Source: Excoecaria cochinchinensis (lineage: Eukaryota; Streptophyta; Magnoliopsida; Malpighiales; Euphorbiaceae). From it: DNA of 64,000 bases. The notes beneath the pieces are model-generated. The model saw only the letters and a list, made by a program, of their open reading frames with translations. It did no database searches and was not told where the DNA came from. This document shows, one piece after another, positions 10,683-21,899 of this stretch; the stretch's first letter is position 1; every line of letters begins with the position of its first letter. The stretch covers positions 3,333,001 to 3,397,000 of the forward strand of contig CANTUQ010000035.1 in NCBI GenBank assembly GCA_947683425.1. Reading direction: 5' to 3'. Position numbers and translations under genes: made by a program.

Positions 10683-12061
10683 CCATGTAGGATACTACAC
10701 TTCAACAAGGAACTTGGCCTCAATCTACTGCCGAATCTCCTCCTTGACCTTGTCTGCCCATTCTGGCCTGAGCCTTCTCAACTTTTGTTTTACAGGCTTA
10801 TAGTCTGGATAAGTCAGGATAGCATGTTCTGCTATGTTCCGATCGATCCCTGGCATGTCTTCATAGGTCCAGGCAAAGACTTTTTCATATTTTTTTATTA
10901 TTCTCTCAAATTTTTCTCTCTCATCATGAGTTATATTTGATGCTATTAGAATTTCCTTCGGATTTTTCGAGGTTCCAAGATTAAAAGGCGTTGTATCGGT
11001 GGAATCAATATCAAAAATTGATGGAATATGATCATGTTCATGCATGTTGAAATTATTGGAAATATCGCACAAGTAAGAGAAATCATTTGCCTTATTAATA
11101 ATATTATAATTGTCATATACATCATAAAAAAGTTCTAGAATAAAAAGACAATCTAAGCTAGAGTCTTCTTCTGCTTCCCTAGAGGTTGATGCTGCTGCAG
11201 TTTGCCCATCGGCTTCTTGATTTAGTACAGGCCCTTCAGGTATGTCTGAGGAAATCTTCAAATCCCCAATCTTCAATTCTGGCTCTACCATCTTTTCTTT
11301 CCCCTTCTGCCTAGCAATCAACATCCGTTCTGTGACTACCTCTTCGGGCTCAACTCTGTCCCAAGCAATGCACTGAGTTATGACCTCTTCATCCCAGAAG
11401 TTCTCAGCGGTCTTGATAACCCCGACATCCCAGTCAAATACATCGTTGAAGATCTCAAATCCGGGCACAATCCTCCCATTCACCCACTGCGGCTCATCTT
11501 CACCAATATAAGCGCATACTGAGGATGCTGGTACAAAGCTTTCTGAAATGTGAGGGATCTTATCTACCATCTTATTCTTGCCAAAACCGCCTCTGAACCC
11601 CAGACCCTTTCGATTCTTCTGACCTTGAGTGGTGATCGCAGTCTGCAGCCCCTGAGAGTTTCTACCCAAACCAGTCCCAGGGAGATAGTGCATCCTTTTC
11701 ATCATGTTAACCACTACTGGGTTATCCGTTGGTCTGCGCTCTTCTCCTATCATCGGTACGTGGAAGCCATTAAATGGCTGATTAGCAATTTCAAGAGTCG
11801 ACACCTGATTCTCCCTGGCTGCCTTAATAGTTACCACCTCCCCTTCATGTGGGAACTTTATCATTTGATGCAGATGGATAGTACTCCTCCTAGTCTGTGA
11901 AACCAAGGCCTCCCGAGCAGGGCTGAGAAATTAGCTGGAATGGGTAGAACTACAAACTCTACTTCTACCTCGATGGGTACTATTTTGACCAGGGTCTTGA
12001 ATGTTCCCGAGGCTTGTCTTCTTGAATTATCATAGGCTGTAATCGCCAAATCTGATTCACT
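10683..12061 (-). pseudogene. Protease remnant, G-patch-like motif and RT N-terminal linker of element B
   Basis: The aspartic protease is damaged: the interval that in the 37160-37462 copy holds the DGSS active site is deleted here, and only the flap side remains (VVLPIPANFSALLGRPWFHRLGG), with a frameshift near 11880. A G-patch-like segment follows (MMKRMHYLPGTGLGRNSQG, about 11700), a nucleic-acid-binding motif also known after some retroviral proteases. After an acidic, fast-changing spacer comes the conserved pre-RT block NPKEILIASNITHDEREKFE .. VFAWTYEDMPG. Stops at 10725 and 10683 fall just before the RT. Confidence 0.8.
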
Positions 12062-12073
12062 GGCAACGGTGGA

Positions 12074-13849
12074 CTAAGTCAAGGCCTCTACCACTTTCTG
12101 CCTGTGAGAAGGGGACTGTCTTAAGAGATCCCAGATGGATATCTGAGCCGCGGTCTTCTTCAACTGCTTAACAATCTGGTTCTCCTCCGGCTCCTTTTTC
12201 GTCGATGGCTGCGCTGGTTCCGATACCCTTTTAATCTCAGGGACCACTCTCCCACTTCTTATCACAGCCCCTACCTCTTCTTCCTCCTTATCAGATCTCC
12301 ACATATCAAAGTTCGTCTCTCCTTCCTCCTCGGCCTCTTCACCGCTCTCATTGCTCGACCAACAATCAAGGGCTGCTACAACTGCTCTCCCTTCTCCATC
12401 TTCAGAACAAACAACAGTAATACTCTCGCTCCCATATAAGTCCTGCAGTATGTGCCACTCTGGCAAGCTGGATCCAATCATAAAAACTGGTGGCCGCACG
12501 GCATTGTAACCAGGCTTCTTCTTGGATTCCCTCTTCTCTGGGTCGAAAATCTGCTTGTCATCAATCAGATCTTGAATAGAGTGTCTCAGCGCCTTACACT
12601 TGTCTGTTAGATGGCCTGTGTGCTGATGAAATGCACAATATTCATTGTCCTTGTGACCTGGCATCCCTTGCATTTTAGCTGGCCTAGGAGCCAAAGGTGG
12701 CAATTTTCCTTCCTTTATCAAGCGCCTCAAAACCCAAGATAAGGGTTTCCCTAGGTTTGAAAATCTCCTTGGGGACTGGATATTAGTAGCGGACACCTCA
12801 ACAGATCTTCTGGTGCTACTATTGGGACCAGTTGGCCTACTGGTTCCCTGACCGGTGTTGGTCCTTTTTGCAAAACTATCATCGCTAGCTTTCCGGGCCA
12901 AGAATTCTCCCTCTGCCTCAATGGCTATGTCTTTTAGAGACTCTCAATCCTTTAGCCCTTTTATCTTCAGACCATCCTTCAAATACGGGCTTGCATTCTT
13001 GATAAACAGGCAGATCTGGTCTTGGGTGTCTAGCTTTCTTCGTATTTCCATTACCCTGTTCTGCCAGCGGGTGAGATAGTCATGAAAAGATTCCCCAGCC
13101 TTCTGCTGGAGCAATTCAAGGTACTTAAGAGTCACCTCCATCCTGGTGTTGCAATCATATTGCCTCAAGAACTCCTCCGTGAGTATATCCCAATCTTCCT
13201 TAGTTCGACGATCAAGACTATGGTACCAATCGATGGCAAGGCCAGTCAGACTCAAACAAAAGTACTCCACCTTCTGCCTCTTAGACAAAGTGGTCCCTTT
13301 CATGACCAGAGAGTACTGCTTCACATGGGCAGTCGGGTCAGAGGTACCGTCAAATTTTGGCACATCAGGCATCTTAAAATTGTAAGGAATCGGGTCTTCC
13401 CCCTCCAATTCTTTGTCCTCCGGGTTTATCCCCTGACCTCTACTCAGCATACGGGCCATGGCTTCAAACCTCTCTTCCATCTTCTTCAAAATGAACTCAT
13501 CAGTTTGGGGAGCCTTCCCTCTCTCAGATACAATACTCATTTTGTCATCTTCGTCATCCCTATCATCATCTATCCTCAGCGCTGGTCTTTTTCTCTGACC
13601 TCCCGAAGCTACTGACCTCAGCTCTATTGGTGGCGGCCGAATAGGCTCTTCTTGTCTCTCAGCTCTTTCCTCTTCTCGCTCATTTTATCTCATGGGAGGA
13701 GGAGGTGGTGGTTGATTCTGCGGAGCATTTTGTTGTGCCAAAGCAGTTAGCATGTTCATCATTTTGCCCTCAAACTCTTCAAACCGTCAGCCCACTTCTT
13801 CTGCAATCATGGCCCTGGTGGCGTTATTTCCCCTAGGTGAGTTTGCCAT
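12074..13849 (-). pseudogene. gag: Gag of element B (stops)
   Basis: The start is probably ATG at 13849-13847 (MANSPRGNNATRAM), in frame with everything to 12074. A proline-rich N-terminus is followed by the gag domain (NFKMPDVPKFDGTSDPTAH .. DWYHSLDRRTKEDWD) and a CX2HX4HX4C knuckle (CAFHQHTGHLTDKC). The gag-pro spacer carries the signature AVIRSGRVVPEIK. In-frame stops include one in the N-terminal third and TGG to TGA at about 12945. Gag and pol share one frame family in this lineage; here protease lies beyond a stop at 12074 and a deletion. Confidence 0.8.
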
Positions 13850-14742
13850 CTCAGATATGGTACAAATGACTTCCGGTAAGATCTCTGGAAGGCCTTCTCT
13901 ATCTAGCAGTTCAGATGCAGGAACTTGAATCAACCGTTCGGTAGGCCCTCTAGTCCACCTAGGCAGATCTATGATGGATGCAGGGACAAGGCATTAGATG
14001 TGATGCATGGAATGCAGTTGCAATGTATGATCGTGATATGCAACACCCACAAAACACAAGCAAGCAGATAGGTCCTTTCGCCCTTATTTCTCCCACACTC
14101 ATGGTCGTGCAATCTCTTTCCTAGGCGGGATTAGCCCAAGGGTCAGCAGGGGACCCAATGGACGCGCATGGTGCATGATAAAAAACTGGCGACATGACAC
14201 TCCTATGCTAATGTACAAGCGAATGGATAATGATCATCATGTATTTAGACATTCCAAAACTTTCGACATGGCCCTACCGAGGCATTAAAGCCTTTGGCTA
14301 GGTTACCAAGCAAGACATCTGGACTCACCCAATACATAAGGATCCATATAGCAAGCATGGAATTACGGTTCATATCACCTATGGAAAGTAGCTACGGCCA
14401 TTACATGAGCTTTAGACAAGGGAGATATTTCTTTAGGGCTACCCAAGCATGATCCCTGCCGATGGGTCTAGCTCATCACGAGCATAACGACCGATTGGGT
14501 CATCATTTGATATACCATTAGGTACAAAGCTTGGGCTGGTGATTATCCCTAACACTACTCCACATTGAGTGAACGTAGGGTTGTGCTTCGAGAACGCACC
14601 GGGTTTAGAAGGGACCAATCTAGCATATTCTAAGGCTCTAATGGGATGTAAATGCAAATTTGAAAGAAAGTGAATTTATGAATTAAACTTTAATCATAAA
14701 TGTTAAGCTAGGTATTTTTAAATCGAAGTCTCGAACCATCCA
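13850..14742 (-). other. Leader of element B
   Basis: Minus-strand counterpart of 2296-3122 with the same blocks (aagcatgatccctgcc.., cctttggctaggt..). The position matching the acceptor of element A reads CAT rather than CAG, so splicing here would be lost. No gene. Confidence 0.7.
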
Positions 14743-14761
14743 GTCCCCAGTGGAGTCGATA
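14743..14761 (-). other. PBS of element B (tRNA-Arg type, mutated)
   Basis: Minus strand reads TATCGACTCCACTGGGGAC. It matches the site at 2277-2295 apart from GG to AT at positions 2-3 and one further change. Confidence 0.8.
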
Positions 14762-15776
14762 CTGTGACGCGCGCCGGAACCCCGCGGCCGCCCCTCTGAC
14801 CGCTCGCTTGAGGGCGATCGAGAAATTGAGGATCCGTTGGCAACTTGTAAAGATATTTACAAGTGCGTCTATTTTGGGCAACTAGGAGGTTTCATGGAGT
14901 CGCCACCCAATAGAACATTGGAAAAGTTTCTCTCGCCTCGAAGAGCCTAAGACTGCACTTAGTATCCATTTTGGGCCAACCAGAGGGGTCTTGGAGGGTA
15001 AACCTCTCGCCCTAAGGAGCCTAGGATTAACGTCAAAGTCTCGTGACACAAGAGGTGTCTTGGAGGTCATAATTCCAATGAGTGATCGGATAGACCTCTT
15101 GCCTCTTTGAGCCCAAAGACCAGAGCTGGGTTCGGGACTTCTCATCTATTTCTACCTTGATTATTTTATGATCAAATTTTAAAATTCATTAATTCGCCCT
15201 CTCTCCACACGATGCAGTTGAATCAAAGCGCATTTATTCACATTTGGAAAGCGGTAAATGAACGAGTAAATAATGAAAGCGATAAATTACAATAACACAA
15301 GGAGCTGAATACACCTCCCTTTTATAAATGTGCGATACATACACAAATCGGGGCATTGCTTATTTTGAGGACTTTGGTCCTCGCATGCATCATTATTAAA
15401 TTGGATATTTCTATTGTGAGGATTTTATTGGATAAAAATAGGACATTGGGTCCTTGATTTTATGAAGAATTCAGTTTCTTAAATATAAAACATTTGGCCG
15501 ATTTTTACATTAGCGAGAAATACAATAATTTTGTCATATACAGGAGAAACAATAAATAAATACATGAAATAAAAAGAGAGGGAGATAGGGAACTAAACCG
15601 GGTGAACTTTCTATACACAAGAGAACTCCTTCAGGCTCCAGCCAGTCCAAGAAACAGAAACATATTCTCACAAAACAAGCCAAAAGGATGTTAAAATACA
15701 TAAGAAAAACTATAAATAAACATAAAAATTTGAGTGAACAAAAAAGGAAAAGAAAAAGATTTAAAAATGCGGGACA

Positions 15777-15940
15777 GAACCCACCGACAGGCTATGCTGA
15801 ATGATCGATGGGCGTCGGTTAAAGTGACCGATACAGCCCTCGCTCACTCGAATGGGGCCATCTGTGAGGGTGACCCACGGGTTATGCTTAAAGATAACCG
15901 ACGGGCGTCGGTCAAAGTAGATGACCCGTCGGTCACCACT
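15777..15940 (-). repeat. GC palindrome island B2 in LTR B
   Basis: Several copies of the word ACCGACG-GG-CGTCGGT and variants (perfect at 15897-15912) lie in AT-rich surroundings, downstream of the TATA box and of the splice-donor motif. The word is the same as in island B1, about 480 bp away. Confidence 0.7.
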
Positions 15941-16401
15941 GTCCCAGAAAAAATAGAAACTTTTCAAAAGCAAAAAGACAAATTTTTCACAAATTCAAAA
16001 AGAATAGCAACAAAAAATAAAAAAAAGGACAAGAGCAAAGATAATATCGAAAATGAAGGTAAAAAAGGGACAGAAAAGGGTCCAAAATATTTACCCTCAG
16101 AACAACCTCTTAGTTGGATTCCTTATTTCTGTTTGGCTTACCGCACGCTCCACGAGAAAGTCCGAACAAAAGATCAAATGTTGAAGATTGAGTGTGTCCT
16201 CAACGGTTCAATAAAAATTGAGTTGTGGAAATCAATAAACCCGTAAAAAATCCTCTTTCTTTTGAAGATTTGAATTCTTGAATTAGTTATATTTTCTAGA
16301 AATGTGTTTGTTGGAAGAGAGAGAAAATGCGCGTGAATTTTAGCAGAGTTTTCCCTATTTTTTCAAATTTTTCCAACCCCCTTTTATGAGAAAATTCAAA
16401 G

Positions 16402-16409
16402 CTTTTATA
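16402..16409 (-). promoter_or_regulatory. TATA box of LTR B
   Basis: Minus strand TATAAAAG in the context ggcctataaaagctttg, directly downstream of GC island B1. Confidence 0.65.
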
Positions 16410-16420
16410 GGCCAGGGGTG

Positions 16421-16670
16421 ACCGACGGGCGTCTATGGTTCACCGACGGGCATCGAAAGAATCCTACTGACATTAGGATTCATCCGACGGCCCTGCAACC
16501 TGACCGAGGGGCCTGCCATTTCGACCGACGGGCTTTGGAAGAATCCTTCTGACACAAGGATTCATCCGACGGGCCTGCCACTTCGACCGACGGGTGTCGG
16601 AATAATCCTTCTGACACAAGGATTCATCCGATGATCCTGCCAACCGACGGGCTGGCCGTCCATCAAGGAA
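16421..16670 (-). repeat. GC palindrome island B1, promoter-proximal
   Basis: About five degenerate units of roughly 45-60 bp combine CCGACGGGC words with an AGGATTC..GAATCCT fold-back (tgacacaaggattcatccgacgg repeated at about 16550 and 16610). It sits immediately upstream of the TATA box. Confidence 0.7.
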
Positions 16671-16859
16671 AATAAACTTTTTTGGACTTTAAAAACTCCC
16701 CCATTTTCTCCCCTATCTGCCTATGAAAGGTAAAAAGACTCGTTTCTCGTGGAGCATGGGACTAAAGCCTCCGAATCCAAACCGTTTGTACAGGTTCGGA
16801 TGTCGATTTCATCATAGGGTAATCTCTAATCCGGACCGCTACGGGACACGATGCTTACA

Positions 16860-16873
16860 GTTGCCCCTAATTT
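16860..16873 (-). other. Polypurine tract before LTR B
   Basis: Minus strand AAATTAGGGGCAAC abuts LTR B. It directly follows aRNase H coding, so integrase and the 3' region are deleted here. Confidence 0.65.
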
Positions 16874-18035
16874 GAATGATCACTAGAGATGAATCTCCAA
16901 ATACTTCTATGCTCTTTACCCCTAAAGCTACTAATGCTTCTAACCCAAAAGTACATGCTTCATACTCGGCTTCATTGTTGGTGGTTTTGTACCTTAACTT
17001 CTTGGCCAATAGGAGTTTCTCGTCATCTGGGATTGTCAGAATAATTCCTACTCCTGCTCTCTTACTGTTTACAGCCCCGTCAAAGTGCAATTGTAAACCT
17101 TGAACCATAATAGCTGCTATGTCCTCGTCAGGGAAATTGAACTCATACGAGTCTCCTTGGATTGGGTGCTCTGCCAAAAACTCAGCCACTGCACAACCCT
17201 TAATGGTCTTCCGAGTAACGTACTCTACATAAAATTCCTGTAGCAGCAACAACCACCTACCCATTTTTCCAAGTAAGGATAGAGCTTCTTACAAATATTT
17301 GAGGGGATTCTACTTCGCTACTACCTGTACCTTGTAAGAATGAAAATAGTATCTCAACTTCTTAGAGGCCCAAATTACTGCCAGACAAATCTTTTCTACT
17401 TCTGCATACTTGATCTCATAAGCCAAGAACTTCTTACTAAGGTAGTAAACAGCAAACTCCGCTCCGAACTCATCTTCTTGAGCCATCATGGTGCCTACAA
17501 AACTATCCTCTATGTCCAAATATAGGATAAGCAGCTTGACTGGTTATGGCGGTCTCAAAACCGGTGGATCTAGCAAATACTCTCTGACAGTATTGAAAGC
17601 CCTCTGACAATCTTCATTCCATACTACTGGTTGGTCTTTTCTGAGTAGTTTGAAAATTAGTTCACAGATTGAAGTAAGCTTAGCGATAAACTTGCTGACA
17701 TACTGCAATCTACCCAAAAAGCTTCTCACATCCTTTTCCTTCTACGGTACCAACATTTCTCTAATGGCCTTAACTTTGTCCGGGTCAATCTCAATTCCCC
17801 TCTGGCTAATAACATGTCCTAGAAGCTTCCCTGAGGTGACACCAAAGATGCTTTTCCTGGGATTTAATCGCAAGTTATACTTTTCGATCCTCTGAAAGAA
17901 CTTTTTCAAGGCTTCAAACTGGCCTTCTTTGGTGGCTGACTTGATCATCATATGTGAGTTTGCCATTTTTTCGTGTAGAGAAAATTGAGCTGAAGTAGCA
18001 TAGCTAGTTTCTGAAGGAGTGTCCGGATACTCCAC
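16874..18035 (-). pseudogene. Element C: gag start fused to RT, then RNase H and aRNase H (deleted pol)
   Basis: On the minus strand the frame 18035-17742 runs through the gag start (EKMANS) straight into the RT just after its YVDD box (MMIKSATKEGQFEALKKFF). Most of gag, protease and the RT core are thus deleted with the frame kept. RT-linked RNase H follows (YLSKKFLAYEIKYAEVEKICLAV), then aRNase H (LQLHFDGAVNSKRAGVG, NNEAEYEA, FGDSSLV), which stops abruptly at the polypurine tract. Stops and a gap near 17300 add decay. It is a recombination product, not a functional gene. Confidence 0.8.
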
Positions 18036-18879
18036 CCTTTCTGGTAGTTGGAAGAACAGATTTCTGCGTAGTCGCCCTTACGAACCTCTTGACCACTTAG
18101 GCAGATCTATGATAGCTACAAAACATACCCGTTAAGACGATTTGTGAATGACATATAATGCATGATCGTGCTTATGCAACATCCACAAATCACATGCAAG
18201 CACATAGGTCCTTCCAACCTTATTACTTCTGCACACGAGGTCATAGTCTCTTTCCTAGGTGGGATTGGCACATGGGTCAACAGGGAACCCGATGGGCGCA
18301 TATGGTGCACGGAAAAAAAAATCGATAGCATAACCTCTCCTAACTAATGCACAGGCATATGGGTTATGATGATTATGTATTTGGGCAGTACGAATAAGTT
18401 GACATGGGCCTATCGGGGCATGAAAGCCTTTGATTAGGTGACCGATCAAATTATCTGGGTTTGTCCAATATGTAATGATCCATAAAGCAAGCATAGTATT
18501 AAGGTTCATACCACTTAGGGGAAGTAACTATTTCCATTACATGAGCTTTAGTCAAAGGTGATGATACTTTAGGGCTACCCAAGCATGGTCCCTGCCAATG
18601 GGTTTAGCTCATCACGAGCGTAATAATCGGTCGGGTCTCGATTTAATATACCATGATGGTACGAGGCTTGGGCTAGTGATTATCTTTAACACTTCCCTAT
18701 ATTGAGTGAACATAGAGTCGTGCTTCGGGAATGCACCGGCGTTAAAAGAGGGACAAAACTAGCATAGATCTAAGGCTCTAATGAGATGCAATGCAGTTTC
18801 AAAAAAGGATGAAATTTTTAAATTAAAACTCAATTGTAAGTTTTAACCAAGGTACTTTCGAGGCGAAGTCTCGAGTATG
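18036..18879 (-). other. Leader of element C
   Basis: Homologous to 2296-3122. It keeps a branch-like CTTAAC (18136-18131) and acceptor TGTAG ending at 18116, aligned with the acceptor of element A. Non-coding. Confidence 0.65.
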
Positions 18880-18898
18880 GTCCCCAGTGGAGTTACCA
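18880..18898 (-). other. PBS of element C
   Basis: Minus strand TGGTAACTCCACTGGGGAC, the tRNA-Arg type with CG to TA changes, one base from the end of LTR C. Confidence 0.8.
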
Positions 18899-20572
18899 CT
18901 ATGATGTGCGTCGAACCCCGAGGCGGCCCGGACTGCCCGCTTTTAGGGCTTTCGGGAGAGGTTCATAAAAAATTGCAAGTGAAATTGCAAGGGCATCTAT
19001 TTCGGGCAACCAGGAGGTTTCATAGAGTCGCCACCTAATAGAACATTGGGAAAGTTCATCTAGCCTTAGTGAGTCTAAGACAGCGCTGCTATGTCCATTA
19101 TAGGCAAGCCAGAGGTGTCTTGGAGGCTTCCACCCTAATGATAGGATGGTCCTCTAGCCTTACGCTCTGGCAAACCAGAGGTGTCTTGGAGGCGTCCACC
19201 CTAACAGAACATTAGGATGGCCCTCTCGCCTCGTGGTGCCTATGACTGTACAATTTTAAGCCTTTTTATGGGACACAAGAGGTGTCTTGGAGGCCCCATC
19301 CCAACAAAATATTGAGATGGCCCTCTCGCCTCGTTGAGCCCAAAGACCAGAGATGGTTCGGAACTTCCCATTTATTCATACCTTGGCTAAGTTTATGATT
19401 GAGTTTTGAATTTATTGTTTCATCTCTTTTCTCATTCAATTTGAATTTATTGTTTCATCTCTTTTCTCAAACACATAATGAAAGCGGTAAATAAAGTAAA
19501 TGAAAGCAAAATAAATTACAACAAAATTAAGGGCGGAATACAACCCCCATTGGTAAATAAAATATAATTCATACATAAATCGGGCTATTTGTTAAATATG
19601 AGGACATTGATCCTCATATGCATAACTAAAGAAAACAATTTTTAAAGTGACAATTTATTTTGGATGAAAAATCTAGGACATTGGTCCCATTTTTATTTAG
19701 ACAAATTTAAGTTAATTAATATAAATATTTTTGTGATTTTTTAATTAACGTGCATAAAGAAATAATTTATTACAAATTACATATTACATAAAAATAAAAT
19801 AATGAAAGCAAAGTGATGAAAATAATAAAAAATTAACAAATCAACTCCCAAATGGATCTTCAAATCTTCATGGGCTCCCACTTGGCATTAAACAACTCAC
19901 ACATGAAAAAAATAAGTATTGAAATAAAATAAAAAAATAAAAGTAATGTTAGTAACAAAAAATGAATTTAGAAATATACTATAAAAATAAAGCAAATAAA
20001 AATGCATCTGTGTGACAAATCAATTAAAATGACATAATAAAAATATGCAATCTAATTAATTAACAATTTAGCATGCATAAAAAATAACATGATAATAATA
20101 AAATTCAACATGCATAAACAAGCATAAAATAATGATGATAAAAACAAACATGCATAAAAACCTAAAATAATAATTATAAAATTCAACATGCAAAAAAAAG
20201 TAAGAAAATAAACATAAAATTCAGCATGTATAAAAACACATAAGAAAATAAACATAAAATTCAGCATGTATAAAAACACAAAATAATAGCATTAATATCC
20301 AACATGCATAAAAACCAAAAGTAATAATAAAAATCAGCATGCATAAGAAATATAAATAATAATATTAATAATAATGATGATACTAGTATCAAATGATAGC
20401 AATAATCAAGGATAATAAAAATTATAATAATAAAACTAGCAATTGCAACTATAATAATAACAATAATAAACACAATGAAATCAAAGAATATGAACAACCC
20501 AAATTAAGCATGCAAGAATAAAATAATATACGGCAAACTAATAAAACATGTTAAAACATGGCAAATAATACC

Positions 20573-20656
<84 letters not shown>
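20573..20656. repeat. Compound (CAA)n-(TAA)n microsatellite in LTR C
   Basis: About 12 CAA repeats followed by about 15 TAA repeats. LTR D has the corresponding (ATT)n at 46674-46738, without the CAA part. Confidence 0.95.
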
Positions 20657-21362
20657 GTGAAGACAATAGTCATAAAAAATAATAACATGCATAATGACAT
20701 AAACAATTAAATAAGAACATAAAAATAAGAAGAAACTAAATAGAACTAATAGAATTTACATGATAAAAAGTCTAGAAGAATTTACAAAACCAAAACAAAA
20801 TCTAAAAGAATTTACATGTTAACCAGTTAGTTGGAAATAAAAATTAAATTAAAAATTGAATTAAAATTGGAGCCAAGAATAATTACCCTCAAAATTAGCT
20901 TGATGAAATGAAGGTAAGGAGATCCAATTGCTTGTCTTGATTTAAAGAAGTAAAATAAAATGTTGAAAAATGAATTTTTACTCAAGAGCAAATAATTTAT
21001 TTATTTGTCTCAAAGTAAAAAATTGTTAATTGAAAGGAAGAAAATTCCCAAGAACAGAAATTAATCTTTTGCCTTGAAAATTCTCTTGGAAAAATTCCTT
21101 AGAAAATTTAGAGAATTTGTTTGAGAGAAGAAAGAAGAAGAAGATATTTTCTAAAGAAAATCCCCCCCAATTTTCCTTCCAAAATTCCCTTTATTCCTCT
21201 TCCAAAAAACAAGATTTTTTAATCAAAAAATAAATTGATTTAATTTCAATAAAACCAAAAAACTGAAGAAAATCAAAAGTTTGGAATATAAAAAGTTTTA
21301 GCATTGAATTCCCTTAAAAAAATGAAGAAAAAATGAATTTTTGAGCAAAAACGTTAAAATCG

Positions 21363-21533
21363 ATAGCAAAAGGGCGACCAGGGGGTGAGCTGGGCAAGCG
21401 ACAGGCGTCGCTGCACCCAGCTCGCGCGTAGAAAGCACGCGCAACGCCCTGGGCATCGCCCGCGCACGCGGGCGATGCTCAGGGCATCGTTCGCCCAGCG
21501 CAGCGCACGCTGGGCACTACCGCGCACGACATT
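21363..21533 (-). repeat. GC palindrome island of LTR C
   Basis: Four nested or adjacent fold-backs lie in 170 bp. The strongest has 12-bp perfect arms GCATCGCCCGCG / CGCGGGCGATGC with a CA loop; others are AGCTGGG..CCCAGCT enclosing AGCGAC..GTCGCT, and GCCCAGCG..CGCTGGGC. The flanks align with LTR D but this core does not. Confidence 0.8.
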
Positions 21534-21899
21534 CACCGAATTTTTTTTTCAAATTTTCTATAAAACATAAAAAATTAAAAACTCACTTGTTTTACCCCAA
21601 AATAATTTTTTAAACATTTTTAAAATACATTTTTAGTCATTAATAACAAATAAAAACGACAAGGAAATCATCACTTCCAACTTTCATTCTTCTTGCATAT
21701 AAATCGGCACACTTAATTTCATCATTGGGTAATCCTGATCAAGGCTACTCGAGACCCGGTGTCTACAGTTGCCCCCAATTTTGGGGAGGCTATTGTGTGG
21801 GTGTCTAGGTGAGCCAAAATTCAGGAAAGGGAAAGAAACACGTACTTGAGGCTACCTCCTTCCGGCTGCTCCCTCGGGAACAGTGTTGTGATTCATCCT

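Larger units (their letters stand above)
6437..16859 (-). mobile_element. Tat element B (5' LTR, gag, pol, 3' region; 3' LTR lost)
   Basis: Read on the minus strand: LTR 16859-14763, PBS 14761-14743, leader to 13850, gag 13849-12074, protease/RT/RNase H/aRNase H/integrase to 7737, then the 3' region to about 6437. The second RNase H between the RT-linked RNase H and integrase marks the Tat lineage. Pol keeps one reading frame from 11906 to 7737, broken by stops and without frameshifts. The 3' LTR is replaced by the inverted junction with element A. Confidence 0.88.
14763..16859 (-). repeat. LTR B (2097 bp)
   Basis: Minus strand begins TGTAAGCATCGTG at 16859, just after a GGGGCAAC polypurine tract, and ends TGACGCGCGTCACA-like at 14763. 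It is a different subfamily from LTR C, although it joins C's interior on one side and B's leader on the other. It holds two GC-rich palindrome islands and a TATA box. A long frame in the opposite direction (15734-16246) is not a gene. Confidence 0.85.
18900..21767 (-). repeat. LTR C (2868 bp), shared by two Tat interiors
   Basis: Minus strand begins TGTAGACACCGGGTCTCG at 21767 after a GGGGGCAAC polypurine tract, and ends at 18900 before a PBS. It is thus the 3' LTR of the interior to its right and the 5' LTR of element C to its left. It closely matches LTR D (45571-48274) except in the GC island. It contains about four sub-repeats of roughly 70 bp with 'ccagaggtgtcttggagg' (18990-19380). Confidence 0.88.

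Noticed and set aside
15734..16246. 170-codon plus-strand frame in LTR B
   Set aside because: It is antisense to the LTR, rich in Lys from A-tracts, and covers the GC island; no domain or homologous frame in LTRs C or D.
20052..20692. Hydrophobic minus-strand frames in LTR C resembling membrane proteins
   Set aside because: Poly-Ile/Phe/Leu peptides from AT-rich and (TAA)n DNA; the same low-complexity frames appear in LTR D.
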